A program made the position numbers and the translations under genes. DNA of 64,000 nt from JAJXUB01 sp047974805. Its GTDB lineage: Bacteria; Actinomycetota; Actinomycetes; Actinomycetales; Dermatophilaceae. The notes beneath the pieces were generated by a model. The model had not been told where the DNA came from. It made no database searches and was given only the letters and a program-made list of their open reading frames with translations. How positions within the stretch are numbered: position 1 is the first letter of the stretch; the number at the start of each line of letters is the position of its first letter. Shown piece after piece: positions 1-9,997 of this stretch. The stretch is taken from contig JBKECS010000017.1 of the NCBI GenBank assembly GCA_047974805.1, forward strand, positions 62,001 to 126,000, given 5' to 3'.

Positions 1-1
1 G

Positions 2-1216
2 CTGCGGCTTGGCGCACACCAGCTCTTCGGGATGCGGGTCCCCGACCACGCCGCAGCCGACCAGACCGTGGCGCTCGCACGGGCGGTCAACGGCGCCGGC
101 GCGGCCAGTCTGGTCAACGCGGTCATGCGGCGTCTGTCGGAACGTAGCCGGGAGGAATGGGCCGGTGAGGTCATCCCCGCCGACGACGCGACGGCTCGCG
201 TCGCCGTCGCACAGTCCCATCCCGAATGGATCGTCCGAGCGTTGCGTCAGGCCCTCATCGGCCACGGTCGCGCCACCGCAGCGACTGTTGACGACCAGTT
301 GGAGTGCCTCCTGGTCTGCGACAACGAGCCACCGACCGTTGCCCTGGTCGCCCGCCCCGGTTTGTCCACCGTGACCGATCTGGTCCATGCGGGTGCGACC
401 CCGAGCCTCGTCTCACCCATCGGCGCCCGCCTTCCCGGGGGTGTGCCGGGCGACATCCCGGCCATCCGGGAGGGCCGCGCCGCCGTGCAGGACGAGGGCT
501 CCCAGGTGTTGGCGCTCGCGCTGGCGGCCGTCAACGTGCCTCCCGGGCCCAGGGCCCGGGAGCGCTGGCTGGACTTGAGCGCCGGACCAGGCGGCAAGGC
601 CGGAGTGCTTGCTGGGTTGGCCGGACAGCACGCGCAGTTCCCCGGCGGGGGCGCCAAGGACGAAGCGCGGGCCGACCTGGTGTGTGTCGAGGTGAGCGAG
701 CATCGAAGCGATCTTGTCCGCTCCACGCTGCGCCCAGCCATCGAGCAGTCCGGTGGTCTCGGGGTCAGTATCGAGGTCCGGACACAGGACGGACGCGAGG
801 TGGGGCAGGCCGAGCCGGCGGCGTACGACCGCGTCCTGGTGGACGCACCCTGCACCGGTCTCGGCGCACTCCGGCGCCGTCCTGAGGCACGATGGCGGCG
901 TTCACCAGCGGACTTGGCCACCTTGGGGCCCCTGCAGCGCGCCCTGCTGGCCTCGGCGATCGACGCGACCAGGCCAGGCGGGATCATCGCCTATTCCACC
1001 TGCAGCCCACACCTGGCGGAGACCCGGTTCGTCATCGATGACGTGCTCAAACATCGCCGAGACGTCGAGCTCGTCGATGCGCGAGATGTGGTCACCGAGG
1101 TGAGCCAGGCAGCGTTGACGGACCTCGGCTGCGGCCCCACGGTCCAGCTGTGGCCGCACGTGCACGGCACCGACGGGATGTTCCTGGCGCTTCTTCGCAA
1201 GCTCGACGCTGGTTAG
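2..1216 (+). CDS. rsmB: 16S rRNA m5C methyltransferase RsmB, 5' partial
   Basis: Partial gene entering from the left edge; the open frame runs from base 2, and the first residues (LRLGAHQLFGMRVPDHAA) match the RsmB NusB-like RNA-binding domain, so the start codon lies outside the window. The C-terminal half is a Rossmann methyltransferase with the SAM loop LDLSAGPGGKAG near 571-600. It carries the two cysteines of m5C methyltransferases, in DAPCTG (near 841-858) and in STCS (near 996-1008). The family methylates C967 (E. coli numbering) of 16S rRNA. The TAG stop doubles as the first half of the -10 box proposed for rpe. Confidence 0.93.
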   Translation: MRLGAHQLFGMRVPDHAAADQTVALARAVNGAGAASLVNAVMRRLSERSREEWAGEVIPADDATARVAVAQSHPEWIVRALRQALIGHGRATAATVDDQLECLLVCDNEPPTVALVARPGLSTVTDLVHAGATPSLVSPIGARLPGGVPGDIPAIREGRAAVQDEGSQVLALALAAVNVPPGPRARERWLDLSAGPGGKAGVLAGLAGQHAQFPGGGAKDEARADLVCVEVSEHRSDLVRSTLRPAIEQSGGLGVSIEVRTQDGREVGQAEPAAYDRVLVDAPCTGLGALRRRPEARWRRSPADLATLGPLQRALLASAIDATRPGGIIAYSTCSPHLAETRFVIDDVLKHRRDVELVDARDVVTEVSQAALTDLGCGPTVQLWPHVHGTDGMFLALLRKLDAG

Positions 1217-1219
1217 GCT
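1214..1219 (+). promoter_or_regulatory. -10 box (TAGGCT) of rpe, leaderless type
   Basis: TAGGCT fits the actinobacterial -10 consensus TANNNT and ends 7 nt before the rpe GTG, which has no Shine-Dalgarno site. Its first three bases are the rsmB stop codon. Transcription probably begins at or next to the GTG. This is inferred from sequence spacing only. Confidence 0.5.
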
Positions 1220-1226
1220 GCCGCTC

Positions 1227-1901
1227 GTGTTGATCTCACCCAGCATCCTGTCGGCCGATTTCGCCAACCTCCAGGCCGAACTGGACCGGGTCCGCAACGC
1301 CGATTGGGCCCATGTCGACGTCATGGACAACCACTTCGTCCCGAACCTCACCATGGGTCTGCCCGTCGTGGAATCCCTGCTGCAGGTCACCCCCCTGCCG
1401 ATCGACTGCCACTTGATGATCGACGACCCGGACCGCTGGGCGCCCGGCTACGCCGAGGCCGGGGCTGGATCCGTGACGTTCCACATCGAGGCGGTGCAGG
1501 ACCCGGTAGCCACCGCTCGGGCGATCAGGGCGGCCGGGGCCAGGGCCGCGTTCGCCCTGAAACCCGGAACCCCGTTCGAGCCCTATGCCGACCTGCTGCC
1601 CGAGGTGGACATGGTGCTCGTCATGACCGTCGAACCCGGGTTCGGCGGTCAGTCGTTCATGGCCGAGATGATGCCGAAAGTGGCATCGGTGCGGCGCGCC
1701 GTGCAACGTTTCGGCGGCGAGATCTGGATCCAGGTAGACGGCGGGGTTTCTGTGGAGACGATCGAGGTGTGTGCCGAGGCCGGCGCGGATGTATTCGTTG
1801 CCGGCTCGGCCGTGTACGGCGCTCACGATGCCGCCGCTGCGGTGGACACCCTGCGCAATCTTGTAGCGAGCCATGCTCACCGCACCGCCGGGGGCGGCTG
1901 A
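1227..1901 (+). CDS. rpe: ribulose-phosphate 3-epimerase
   Basis: Interconverts D-ribulose 5-phosphate and D-xylulose 5-phosphate in the cytosolic pentose phosphate pathway. At 224 residues it is the usual family length. The TIM barrel shows the metal-binding HVDVMDNHFVPN (about residues 29-40), CHLMIDDP, and the phosphate-binding VEPGFGGQSF and VDGGV segments. The GTG start is chosen because MLISPSILSADF is the standard N-terminus and a -10 box sits 7 nt upstream. It lies 10 bp after rsmB, an order frequent in Actinobacteria. Confidence 0.96.
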   Translation: MLISPSILSADFANLQAELDRVRNADWAHVDVMDNHFVPNLTMGLPVVESLLQVTPLPIDCHLMIDDPDRWAPGYAEAGAGSVTFHIEAVQDPVATARAIRAAGARAAFALKPGTPFEPYADLLPEVDMVLVMTVEPGFGGQSFMAEMMPKVASVRRAVQRFGGEIWIQVDGGVSVETIEVCAEAGADVFVAGSAVYGAHDAAAAVDTLRNLVASHAHRTAGGG

Positions 1902-1990
1902 TCGCAGGTTGAGAGCCGCAGGTCGCCGGCCGTGGACGCCTGCGGCGCGTCCGGATAGCGTCGATTCGCCCCGCAGCCGTCGGCCGCAAC

Positions 1991-1996
1991 TACCCT
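1991..1996 (+). promoter_or_regulatory. -10 box (TACCCT) of hisE, leaderless type
   Basis: TACCCT ends 8 nt before the hisE GTG, which has no Shine-Dalgarno site. The same hexamer in the same setting precedes pyk. A promoter here would drive hisE-hisG separately from rpe. Confidence 0.5.
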
Positions 1997-2004
1997 TGGG
2001 CCCC

Positions 2005-2268
2005 GTGAAGACGTTCGAGGACCTGTATGCCGAGCTCGCCGAACGAGCTCGCACCCGGCCCGCAGGGTCAGGGACCGTCGCCGCCTTGGACGCCGGCGTG
2101 CATGCCATCGGGAAGAAGATCGTCGAGGAAGCCGCCGAGGTGTGGATGGCTGCTGAGTACGAAGGGCGGGACGCCACCGCCGTCGAGATCAGCCAGCTGC
2201 TCTACCACCTTCAAGTGCTCATGGTGGCCACTGGGCTCACCCCGGATGAGATCTATGCCCATCTCTAG
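2005..2268 (+). CDS. hisE: phosphoribosyl-ATP diphosphatase HisE
   Basis: Hydrolyses N1-(5-phosphoribosyl)-ATP to phosphoribosyl-AMP, the second step of histidine synthesis. The 87-residue single-domain protein has the all-alpha MazG-like fold signature, with KKIVEEAAEVWMAA supplying the acidic Mg2+-binding residues. The reading frame is open further upstream, but VKTFEDLYAEL is the family N-terminus, so the GTG is preferred. The cyclohydrolase step is a separate gene (hisI, about 5 kb downstream), as is usual in Actinobacteria. hisG follows after 65 bp. Confidence 0.95.
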   Translation: MKTFEDLYAELAERARTRPAGSGTVAALDAGVHAIGKKIVEEAAEVWMAAEYEGRDATAVEISQLLYHLQVLMVATGLTPDEIYAHL

Positions 2269-2333
2269 GCGCGTCGCCGTCGGACCGGTCTGCAGGCAGT
2301 CGGCCCGTGCTTGATCAAGGTCAGGATCGAACC

Positions 2334-3179
2334 ATGTTGCGTATCGCCGTTCCCAACAAGGGCACCTTGTCCGAGGCTGCCGTCGGCATGCTCCGCGAGG
2401 CGGGGTATCGCACCCGCCGGGACACCAAAGAACTGGTCGTGATCGATGCCGATAACCACGTCGAGTTCTTCTACCTTCGCCCTCGGGACATCGCCGTGTA
2501 CGTCGGGTCGGGCACCATCGACGCAGGGATCACCGGGAGGGACCTGCTGCTCGATTCCGGGAGCGCCGCCCAGGAGGTGCTGGCGCTGGGTTTCGGCGGG
2601 TCCACCTTCAGGTTCGCTGCCCGCCCGGGCGACGTCACGCAGGTCACCGACCTCGCCGGCAGGAGAGTAGCTACCTCGTATGCCGGTCTGGTCGCGGCAT
2701 ACCTGGCCGAGGCCGGGGTGGGCGCGGACGTCGTCCGGCTGGATGGGGCGGTCGAGACGGCCATCACCTTGGGGGTTGCCGACGCCATCGCCGATGTCGT
2801 CGAGACCGGAACCACCTTGCGCCAACAGGGCTTGGCGGTCTTCGGCGACCCCATTCTGCGCAGTGAGGCGGTCCTGGTCACCAGGGCTGGCAGCGCTGAA
2901 CGGGCCGGTCTGGACGTGCTGCGCCGGCGCCTGACCGGAGTCATCACCGCCCGTCATTACGTCATGCTGGACTATGACGTGCCGGCGGACCTGGTGGAGC
3001 AGGCCTGTGCGTTGACGCCCGGCCTGGAATCTCCGACGGTGTCCCACTTGCAGAACCGGGACTGGGCGGCGGTGCGAGCGATGGTTCCGCGGACGAAGAC
3101 GAATGCCATCATGGACCAGTTGTACGAGCTCGGCGCGCGCGCCATTCTGGTCACCGATATCTCTGCCTGTCGACTCTGA
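2334..3179 (+). CDS. hisG: ATP phosphoribosyltransferase HisG
   Basis: Catalyses the first committed step of histidine synthesis, joining PRPP to ATP. At 281 residues it is the long, HisZ-independent form with a C-terminal regulatory ACT-like domain, the form inhibited by histidine in mycobacteria. Visible motifs are the N-terminal RIAVPNKG, SGTIDAGITGRDLL and the PRPP loop ETGTTLR. The start is the ATG before LRIAVPNKG; the longer upstream reading adds non-family residues. No clear Shine-Dalgarno site is visible; a weak CAGGAT box ends 6 nt upstream. Confidence 0.96.
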   Translation: MLRIAVPNKGTLSEAAVGMLREAGYRTRRDTKELVVIDADNHVEFFYLRPRDIAVYVGSGTIDAGITGRDLLLDSGSAAQEVLALGFGGSTFRFAARPGDVTQVTDLAGRRVATSYAGLVAAYLAEAGVGADVVRLDGAVETAITLGVADAIADVVETGTTLRQQGLAVFGDPILRSEAVLVTRAGSAERAGLDVLRRRLTGVITARHYVMLDYDVPADLVEQACALTPGLESPTVSHLQNRDWAAVRAMVPRTKTNAIMDQLYELGARAILVTDISACRL

Positions 3180-3246
3180 ATGCCGGGTCGAAGACCCCCG
3201 TGGACCAGCGAGCGGGTATGCCCGGTGACGCAGTGGAGGTGACCTG

Positions 3247-3732
3247 ATGGCCGTCGAGGATGCCGATGACCCGTTCCGGCCCTTCCGGCCCCGTCGCGGC
3301 CGATACGTCACGTTGGTGATGGCGATCGTCACCGTGCTCGTGTTCATCATCGGGGCGATCATCACGCCGGGGCCGGTGGATGGTGAGGCGTGGCGGGTTG
3401 GCGACCGCATCATGTTCGGCGGTTTCGGGGTCCTTATCGCGGCCTTCCTCCTTCGGTACGCAATGATCCGTGCCGTACCGACCCGCACCGGGCTGCTCAT
3501 CCGTAACCTGCTCATGACCCACCGGCTCGACTGGAGCCAAGTCGTCGCGATCCAGTTCGCCGGGGGAGACCCGTGGCTGAAGTTGGACCTGACTGATACC
3601 GACATCGTGGCCGTCATGGCGATCCAGAAGGCCGACGGACCCTACGCTCGAGCCGAGGCCGCCCGGTTGGCCGCTTTGCTCGAGGCGTTGGGGGACCCAG
3701 GCCTTCGTCACGCTGACCCGGCCGGCCCCTAG
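3247..3732 (+). CDS. PH-domain membrane protein of the his region
   Basis: A 161-residue protein with two hydrophobic segments (about residues 22-42 and 56-74) followed by a cytoplasmic PH-like beta domain (TRTGLLIRNLLMTHRLDWSQVVAIQF). Small PH-domain proteins next to hisG/hisE recur in Actinobacteria but have no assigned function. It has a strong Shine-Dalgarno site (GGAGGTGA) just before the ATG, unlike the SD-less genes around it. Its TAG stop overlaps the stop of the convergent transporter gene in one CTAG at 3729-3732. Confidence 0.85.
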   Translation: MAVEDADDPFRPFRPRRGRYVTLVMAIVTVLVFIIGAIITPGPVDGEAWRVGDRIMFGGFGVLIAAFLLRYAMIRAVPTRTGLLIRNLLMTHRLDWSQVVAIQFAGGDPWLKLDLTDTDIVAVMAIQKADGPYARAEAARLAALLEALGDPGLRHADPAGP

Positions 3733-4967
3733 CGCCCCTCGCCCACGGGGGGAAGGGCCGGGCCGGTGACGAGCGAGACCAGGATCTGCGCCACGCAGAC
3801 GCCGGCAAGCACGAACCACACCGAGGTGAACGCCCCGGTCACGTCTCGAATCCTGCCCATGACCGTAGGGCCGAACGCCGCCAAGGTGTAGGAAACCAGG
3901 AACGCCATCGCGGTCAGCAACGCGCTGGCTCGGGGGGTCCGGGCGAACCGCACCAAGAGGACGAGACCGAGCGCAAAGGCCGCCCCCTGGCCAAGACCGA
4001 TGAGGGTTGACCACAGGGCCGCACTGTGTTGTGGAGCCACCGCCACCCCGAGTTCCCCGATCAGCCCGGTGATCGCGAACCCGATAAGCAACACCCGCCA
4101 GTCACGCACCTGATCGCTCAGCCACGGGGCGGCCAGGCCAGAGACGAACTGGGCGGCGGTGAACAGTGCCAAGAGCAGCCCTGCCGAGGACGCCGTCCAC
4201 CCCTGATCGACATAGGTCGGAGCCAACCAGGCCAGCGAGCTGTAGAACTGCCACGACTGCAAGGTCAGGTAGAGCGCGACCAGCCAGGCGGTCAGTGATC
4301 GCCACGGCAGCCCGTGGTCGGCCGCCACGACCACGGGGTCGAGCCCGCGGCGCGTGCGTGACGCCAGGTGAGCGCGCCGATCGATGGGCAGCCAGAGCAG
4401 GCAGCCGAGCACCGCGATGACCCCCCACATCCCAAGGGACGCCGGCCAGGCGCCTAACACCGATGCCAGCGGGACGGCGATCGCGGAAGCGATCGCGGCG
4501 CCACCCATCATGGCAAGCATCTGGATGCCGGTGGCCAGGCCGGCCCGTGACGCCGGGAAGGCACTCTTGACGAACCCGGGCAACAGGGTGCCCACCAGGG
4601 CGATGCCGGTGCCGGCGACGAGGGTGCCACCGTAGAGAGCGACCGGGTGCGCTCCCGCGAACCGCATGAGGTTGCCCACGGCGAGCACGGCGGTGCCGAT
4701 GGTCACCGACCGGGCGATGCCCCACCGGGCGCCGAGCCTTGTCGCCGGTGGGGCGAACAAGCCCATGCACAGCACCGGCAGCGTGGTCAGGACTCCGGCG
4801 GCGGTGTTCGACAGGTGTAGATCGGCAACGATGTCCGAGCGCAGCGGCGGCAGGCCCGACATCAGGGTTCGCAGGTTAAACGCCACTGCGGCATACCCGA
4901 TGACCAGGATGAGTAGCGGCCGGCCCGACGATATCGGTGGGGCTGGCTCGGCGTTCGGCGGCGTCAC
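3729..4967 (-). CDS. MFS transporter, CynX/NimT-like
   Basis: A 412-residue integral membrane protein with about twelve hydrophobic segments. The overall pattern (FNLRTLMSGLPPLRSDI near the first helix, then a long run of Gly/Ala-rich helices) resembles the CynX/NimT branch of the major facilitator superfamily, which includes cyanate and 2-nitroimidazole transporters. The substrate cannot be told from sequence. It follows the upstream kinase gene with a 4-bp ATGA overlap, so the two are translationally coupled. Confidence 0.85.
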   Translation of the reverse strand: MTPPNAEPAPPISSGRPLLILVIGYAAVAFNLRTLMSGLPPLRSDIVADLHLSNTAAGVLTTLPVLCMGLFAPPATRLGARWGIARSVTIGTAVLAVGNLMRFAGAHPVALYGGTLVAGTGIALVGTLLPGFVKSAFPASRAGLATGIQMLAMMGGAAIASAIAVPLASVLGAWPASLGMWGVIAVLGCLLWLPIDRRAHLASRTRRGLDPVVVAADHGLPWRSLTAWLVALYLTLQSWQFYSSLAWLAPTYVDQGWTASSAGLLLALFTAAQFVSGLAAPWLSDQVRDWRVLLIGFAITGLIGELGVAVAPQHSAALWSTLIGLGQGAAFALGLVLLVRFARTPRASALLTAMAFLVSYTLAAFGPTVMGRIRDVTGAFTSVWFVLAGVCVAQILVSLVTGPALPPVGEGR

Positions 4968-5587
4968 GAATCGACCGGTTCACCGGCGCCGCGGCGCGTG
5001 GCACCGGTGAGGTCGCTCCACAGCACGACATCGGCATGCTCGGATGTTCGGTCCTCGGCGAAGAGGGCGCGTTCTTGGGCCGCCCACCGATCCCAGTGCC
5101 GCATGTAGTCGTCCCCGTCCCGGACCTTCCCCCGCTCTCGACGCACCGCGGGCGACGCGTCGAGGAACACCTGCAGCGCAGCATACGACCCGGCGGGGCC
5201 GGCGCTGGCCCCGCAGCCCTCGATGACGAGCAAATCGGACGCAGGCACGCTCACCCGGGGTCCGGTGGTGTGCTCCTGCCAGTTCCACGTGGGGTATCCG
5301 GCCGGTTCACCGTGGGCCAGTGGCCGGAGCACCTCGCGGATGAGGATCTGGTTGGCCTCGGCCAGTCCATCCCAGCCGGGGTAGATCGCTTCCATATGAA
5401 GGACTGGGGCCGCCAACACCAGCCCGACCCGACGTGCCAACGTCGTCTTGCCCGCCCCGGACGGGCCGTCGATGGTCACGATCCGCACTGCGCCGCAGCG
5501 GGGCGTGGAGGTGCGGGCCCGGGTCGCGATCGCGTTCACGTGCCCGGCATACCGCGGATCCGCCGGGTCTGGGATCTGGAACCACAC
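4964..5587 (-). CDS. uridine-kinase-like P-loop kinase
   Basis: A 207-residue protein with a Walker A motif GPSGAGKTT (about residues 40-48) and a downstream LLVIEGCGAS segment like the Walker B region of uridine/cytidine kinases. It probably phosphorylates a nucleoside or other small molecule; the substrate is not evident. The GTG start is chosen because TAGGGT ends 8 nt upstream (leaderless pattern). Translation might instead begin further in, at VRIVTIDGPSG. It is coupled to the MFS gene and divergent from hisF, with only 35 bp between starts. Confidence 0.75.
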   Translation of the reverse strand: MWFQIPDPADPRYAGHVNAIATRARTSTPRCGAVRIVTIDGPSGAGKTTLARRVGLVLAAPVLHMEAIYPGWDGLAEANQILIREVLRPLAHGEPAGYPTWNWQEHTTGPRVSVPASDLLVIEGCGASAGPAGSYAALQVFLDASPAVRRERGKVRDGDDYMRHWDRWAAQERALFAEDRTSEHADVVLWSDLTGATRRGAGEPVDS

Positions 5588-5595
5588 GAGGGCCC

Positions 5596-5601
5596 ACCCT
5601 A
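5596..5601 (-). promoter_or_regulatory. -10 box (TAGGGT) of the kinase-MFS pair
   Basis: On the minus strand TAGGGT ends 8 nt before the kinase GTG, with no Shine-Dalgarno site between. It lies within the 35-bp gap to hisF, so the two divergent promoters are packed together. Confidence 0.45.
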
Positions 5602-5622
5602 ACCGGCTGCCAGAATGTGCCC

Positions 5623-6423
5623 ATGTCCTTGGCCGTGCGTGTCATCCCCTGCCTCGATGTCGACGCGGGACGTGTGGTCAAGGGTGTGAATTTCCAGGAT
5701 CTGCGCGACGCCGGCGACCCGGTCGCTCTCGCTCGGGCCTACGGGGAGCAAGGCGCTGACGAGCTGACCTTCCTTGACGTCACCGCCAGCAGCGCCGGCC
5801 GGGAGACCACGTATGCCGTGGTGCGCCGGACCGCCGAGGAAGTCTTCATCCCGTTGACGGTCGGCGGCGGGGTTCGCACCGTGCAGGACGTGGACCGCCT
5901 GTTGCGGGCGGGGGCGGACAAGGTGGGGATCAACACTGGCGCGATCGCCCGCCCGGAGGTGATCGGTGAGATTGCCGACCGCTTCGGAGCCCAGGTGCTC
6001 GTGTTGTCCGCTGATGTGCGTCGCATGAACGGACATTTCGAAGTGACCACGCACGGTGGCCGGACCGGGACGGGGCTGGACGCCATTGAATGGTGCGCCC
6101 GGGCGGAGCGGCTCGGCGTCGGCGAGATCCTGCTGAACTCCATGGACGCGGATGGGACGAAGGCAGGTTTCGACCTGGAACTCATCACGGCGGTGCGGTC
6201 CGCCGTCGCTGTGCCGATCATTGCCAGTGGCGGGGCCGGGCATCTGGACCATTTCGCCCCCGCCGTGAGCGCCGGTGCGAACGCCGTCCTAGCTGCCAGC
6301 GTCTTCCACGTCGGGGAGCTGACCATCGGTCAGGTCAAGGTCGAACTTGCCGATGCAGGCGTCCCGGTCCGGTCGCCGGGGCGTCGGGCTCACAACCCCA
6401 GCGGTGATCGAGCCAAGGCCTGA
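5623..6423 (+). CDS. hisF: imidazole glycerol phosphate synthase cyclase subunit HisF
   Basis: With HisH it converts PRFAR plus ammonia to imidazole glycerol phosphate and AICAR. The protein has 266 residues. The TIM barrel shows the catalytic Asp in IPCLDVDAGRVVKGVNF (Asp12) and the phosphate-binding loops GGGVRT and ASGGAG. The second catalytic Asp is probably the one in SADVRR. The start is the ATG giving MSLAVRVIPCLD; a CAGAAT box ends 6 nt upstream. The last 34 bp overlap the convergent TIGR03085 gene. Its partners hisH and hisA are not in this window. Confidence 0.96.
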   Translation: MSLAVRVIPCLDVDAGRVVKGVNFQDLRDAGDPVALARAYGEQGADELTFLDVTASSAGRETTYAVVRRTAEEVFIPLTVGGGVRTVQDVDRLLRAGADKVGINTGAIARPEVIGEIADRFGAQVLVLSADVRRMNGHFEVTTHGGRTGTGLDAIEWCARAERLGVGEILLNSMDADGTKAGFDLELITAVRSAVAVPIIASGGAGHLDHFAPAVSAGANAVLAASVFHVGELTIGQVKVELADAGVPVRSPGRRAHNPSGDRAKA

Positions 6424-7025
6424 ACCGCGGTCGGGTCGCCGAGCAATTCGACATCGGCGACCGAACGCCGCCCATAGGCATACAGCATGATCTCCTCGAC
6501 TCGTCCGGCGATCGTCACCCGGCCCTGCTCAGTGTCACCGTGAACGTCGTAGGCAGCGGCGTCCCTCGGCGCGATCGTCACGCCCACCTCGGCGCGGCGA
6601 AACCACAGCCGGCCGGTCCGCTTCAGCCAGGTGGCCAAGGCACGGTCCAGCGGAGGGTCGGCCGGTCGAGGTCCCATGCCGTTGGCTCGGCGAATGTCCT
6701 CGTGATGGACAAAGAACTCGATGAGGTTGACCGCCTCGTCGACGGCGCCGATCCTGCTTGGGTGCCACGCCGGGGGACCGGTGCGCACTCGCTCCACCAA
6801 TGCGGTGAAGGCCGTCGCAGCTAGCTGAGTCTGGGCGCGGGCAAGCCGGTCGGCGAGTGCCGGGACCATGAGGCCTACGGCCAGGTCGGGGCGGGAATCA
6901 CGCAGGATGATGTGGGCCAGCAGATCGGCGATATCCCACCCCTCGCACAAGGTCGGCGCGTGCGGGTCCAGCGTCGCGGCGAGGTCGGCCAGCGCGACCC
7001 GCTCGGTCTGTGCCAGGTGTGCCAT
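6390..7025 (-). CDS. TIGR03085-family metal-binding protein
   Basis: A 211-residue protein of the actinobacterial TIGR03085 family, related to the DinB/mycothiol-dependent maleylpyruvate isomerase fold. Likely metal ligands are histidines in DLLAHIILRDSRPD and EFFVHHEDIRRANG. The enzymatic role is unknown. I chose the ATG giving MAHLAQTERVALADL, since the upstream in-frame extension reads through the hisI promoter region without family residues. The 3' end overlaps hisF by 34 bp on the opposite strand. Confidence 0.82.
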   Translation of the reverse strand: MAHLAQTERVALADLAATLDPHAPTLCEGWDIADLLAHIILRDSRPDLAVGLMVPALADRLARAQTQLAATAFTALVERVRTGPPAWHPSRIGAVDEAVNLIEFFVHHEDIRRANGMGPRPADPPLDRALATWLKRTGRLWFRRAEVGVTIAPRDAAAYDVHGDTEQGRVTIAGRVEEIMLYAYGRRSVADVELLGDPTAVQALARSPLGL

Positions 7026-7130
7026 GACACCACTCTGCCGTACCCCGCAGGCGGGTCTGTGACCGGGATGTGCCCAAGGGAGTTGGACAGGACGGGGGAG
7101 GCGGCACGTGGACAGGCAGAATGGACCGTC

Positions 7131-7471
7131 ATGACCACCCCAGAGCTCGACCCGGCCATCGCGGCCCGGCTCAAGCGCGACGCCGACGGCCTTGTCGCGG
7201 CGATCGTCCAACAGGTCGACAGTTTGGAGGTGCTCATGCTCGGGTGGATGGACGACGAGGCGCTTCGCCGGACCTTGGCCGAGGGCCGGGTCACCTTCTG
7301 GTCGCGCAGCCGGGCCGAGTATTGGCGCAAGGGCGACACCTCAGGCCATGTGCAGTACGTCCGGTCCGTTGCCTTGGATTGTGACGGGGACGCGCTGTTG
7401 GTCACTGTCGACCAGGTCGGTGCCGCTTGTCACACGGGCGCCCGCACCTGCTTCGACGCGGATGTGATCCG

Positions 7472-7475
<4 letters not shown>
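7131..7475 (+). CDS. hisI: phosphoribosyl-AMP cyclohydrolase HisI
   Basis: Opens the adenine ring of phosphoribosyl-AMP in histidine synthesis. At 114 residues it is a single-function cyclohydrolase, matching the separate hisE. Zinc and Mg2+ ligands are visible in DCDGDALL and ACHTGARTCF. The ATG before TTPELDPAIAARLK is used; CAGAAT ends 8 nt upstream as a possible leaderless -10. Its stop overlaps the trpE start by GTGA, so hisI heads the trp operon. Confidence 0.96.
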
Positions 7476-9021
<1,546 letters not shown>

Positions 9022-9025
<4 letters not shown>

Positions 9026-9702
9026 CCGGCTCAGCGGCGACGCCGGAACGCCCCAGCGCTGGGGTCCCAACCACTGCCGCGCCGGGTATGCCGAGGTTGC
9101 GTCGGGCCTCGACAGCGGTGCTGCTGACCGTTGCCGGTGCCGGCCTGGTCGTGCTCACCGGGTCCCGCTTGTGGGCGACCTCGAGTGTCACCGATACCGG
9201 TTTGGGGACCACTGCTGCGGCGGTCACCGGTGTTCAGGCGGTCGGTCCGCTCATTGCGCTGGTGCTCGCCGCGGCTGCCGGGGGGCTAGCGGCGGTGACC
9301 GCTGGCCGAGTGGGTCGACTGATCGGCACCATCGTGCTGTGCGGGGCGACGCTCATCGACGCCATTCTCGTCGTGCGGTTCCTGGCCGACCCTGCGACCG
9401 TGGTCGGCCAGGTGGCGGCGGAGGCGATGGGCCGAACGGGTTCGCTCCCGGTCTCGCCGACGGCAACGATCTGGCCCTGGCTCGCCCTCGCCGGCCTGGC
9501 CTTGCTGTTGCTCGCCGGCGTCGTCGCTGCGTTGGGCATACGGTCTTGGCGGGGTCTGTCCGGCCGATATGACGCGGCCGCCGACGCTGAGAGTGCCGGG
9601 CCACGAGGCGAGCGGGTCGCCAGCGACTGGGAACGGCTCAGCGCCGGTGAGGATCCCACCGCCGATGGTGGACCTGATCGACCCGGACGGCCGGCCACCT
9701 GA
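9022..9702 (+). CDS. trp-operon membrane protein, TIGR02234 family
   Basis: A 226-residue protein with an N-terminal membrane segment (about residues 29-47), further helices near 72-91, 97-118 and 150-170, and a polar Asp/Glu/Arg-rich tail. This is the actinobacterial family found within trp operons (Trp_oprn_chp), whose function is not known to me. Its ATG overlaps the trpE stop (ATGA), so it is coupled to trpE. Confidence 0.85.
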
Positions 9703-9757
9703 CACAATGCGGGTGGACCCGTCCCAGATCCACTCAACCCACGAGGGAGTCCGCGCT

Positions 9758-9997
9758 ATGTCTCAGACCGAGACCAACGAACGTCTTGGCGAAGGTCATT
9801 CCGTCGCCGCGTGGCTGACCGTCATCATCCTCAGTGTGGCCGCCGTCGTCCTTGGAGCGGGCATCATGGCGGGCGGCGCGACGACGATCGTCATCGGGGC
9901 GGTGCTGATCATCCTCGGCCTGATCATCGGATGGCTTATGGCTGCGGCCGGCTACGGCGCCAAACCTCCCGCGCCTCGCGCGCCCCTCGAACTGTGA
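9758..9997 (+). CDS. HGxxPAAW-family small membrane protein
   Basis: A 79-residue protein with a short polar N-terminus, the signature GHSVAAW (the family motif is HGxxPAAW, so Pro is replaced by Ala here), and two membrane helices joined by a Gly-rich turn. This family is found between trpE and trpC in Actinobacteria and has no assigned function. A GAGGGAG Shine-Dalgarno site lies about 8 nt before the ATG. Its stop overlaps the trpC GTG. Confidence 0.85.
   Translation: MSQTETNERLGEGHSVAAWLTVIILSVAAVVLGAGIMAGGATTIVIGAVLIILGLIIGWLMAAAGYGAKPPAPRAPLEL

Noticed and set aside
3729..3732. Shared CTAG at the convergent stops of the PH-domain and MFS genes, as a possible functional site
   Set aside because: A four-base overlap of two stop codons is a simple consequence of gene compaction.
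7427..7471. Longer N-termini for trpE and for several other genes (trpB, trpC, gltD, uvrA, polA)
   Set aside because: The in-frame upstream residues do not match the families, and the shorter starts fit stop-start overlaps or -10 spacing.
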